DNA of 64,000 nt from Dorea sp. D27 (GTDB lineage Bacteria; Bacillota; Clostridia; Lachnospirales; Lachnospiraceae). The stretch lies in assembly GCF_001185345.1 (NCBI RefSeq), contig NZ_KQ236743.1, positions 1,079,263 to 1,143,262 of the forward strand. Direction: 5' to 3'. This document shows, piece after piece, positions 63,672 through 64,000 of this stretch (position 1 is its first letter; each line of letters opens with the position of its first letter). The notes beneath the pieces were generated by a model. The model ran no database searches and was not told where the DNA came from. It was given only the letters and a program-made list of their open reading frames with translations. The position numbers and the translations under genes are program-made.

Positions 63672-64000
63672 ATGAAAATAGTAGGTTTGATTACGGAATA
63701 CAACCCGTTTCACAACGGGCATTTATACCATATAGAGAAGGCGAAAGAAATCACGGGAGCAGACGCCGCGGTCGTCGTCATGAGCGGTAACTATGTACAG
63801 AGAGGAGCGCCTGCCATCATGCCAAAGCATCTGCGCGCCGAAGTCGCGCTGGAAGCAGGTGTGCCCGTCGTGATGGAACTGCCGGTCTGCTTTGCGACAG
63901 GCAGCGCAGAATACTTTGCGGCAGGTGCCGTATCCCTGTTTGAACAGCTTGGCTGTGTCGATTCCATCTGCTTTGGAAGCGAATGCGGCGATTACGCCAG
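63672..64000 (+). CDS. tmcAL: tRNA(Met) cytidine acetate ligase TmcAL (DUF795), 5' part
   Basis: The first 109 codons, cut by the window end. It starts [21 protein letters not shown], containing the nucleotidyltransferase HxGH motif, and continues [16 protein letters not shown] and [15 protein letters not shown]. The enzyme activates acetate with ATP and attaches it to C34 of elongator tRNA(Met). AGGAGA lies 7 bp upstream. It is divergent from mgtE. Confidence 0.93.
   Translation, partial: MKIVGLITEYNPFHNGHLYHIEKAKEITGADAAVVVMSGNYVQRGAPAIMPKHLRAEVALEAGVPVVMELPVCFATGSAEYFAAGAVSLFEQLGCVDSICFGSECGDYA

Overview
The window reads as a chromosome segment of an anaerobic, fermentative Firmicute of class Clostridia, most likely Lachnospiraceae. 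This rests on gene content and order: electron-bifurcating NfnAB, a Rex redox sensor, Re-type citrate synthase next to a eukaryote-type NADP isocitrate dehydrogenase, phosphotransacetylase-acetate kinase, formate-THF ligase with FolD, and a CFI-box protein, with moderate GC and strong AGGAGG ribosome sites. I could not run a database search, so genus is not claimed. No rRNA, tRNA, CRISPR array, prophage or intact insertion sequence was seen. Almost everything lies on the minus strand; plus-strand genes are a ferritin-like protein, a PAS-GGDEF protein, an ABC-F protein and a partial tmcAL.

Layout. 0-13 kb is accessory and signalling: a decayed endo/exonuclease/phosphatase gene, a phospholipase D-like protein, a ferritin-like protein, a secreted CAP protein, an FtsX-type ABC transporter with its own two-component system (kinase frameshifted), and two divergent GGDEF genes. 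13-18 kb is redox and metal: rlmH, a ZIP transporter, nfnAB, and an iron alcohol dehydrogenase whose promoter carries two Rex-like operators. 18-33 kb is housekeeping: a zinc-ribbon/TPR membrane protein, folD, fhs, ftsK/spoIIIE, a ClpP-like tepA, metY, a frameshifted CFI-box gene, yebC, a CorC-like protein, mazF, alr, nnr and rex. 33-39 kb holds an ABC-F ATPase, a flavodoxin-fold reductase, and a Re-citrate synthase / GntR / isocitrate dehydrogenase operon with a 24-bp palindrome on its promoter.

39-64 kb holds a two-part potassium (Kdp) system inside a conserved core. A TPR-kdpD-kdpE operon lies at 39.3-43.2 kb. After DUF1653, ilvA, ftsY, smc, rnc, acpP and plsX comes a second cluster at 51.8-58.8 kb: a 39-codon ORF, kdpF, kdpA, kdpB, kdpC and a KdpD-like protein that has no histidine-kinase domain. 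The cluster sits between rpmF and plsX, which are neighbours in most Firmicutes. The two Kdp operons share a three-half-site promoter element at the same distance from the -10 box, the likely KdpE target. Full-length KdpD keeps the SxS-x20-FTAxY c-di-AMP signature, while the kinase-less one has SxA. yceD, ackA, pta, mgtE and tmcAL close the window.

The strongest candidates for new biology are this split Kdp circuit, the Rex-operator pair on the alcohol dehydrogenase, the palindromic operator of the Re-citrate synthase operon, and two copies of a nested palindrome built on GGGGTCAGACCCC, each lying against the stop codon of a minus-strand gene.
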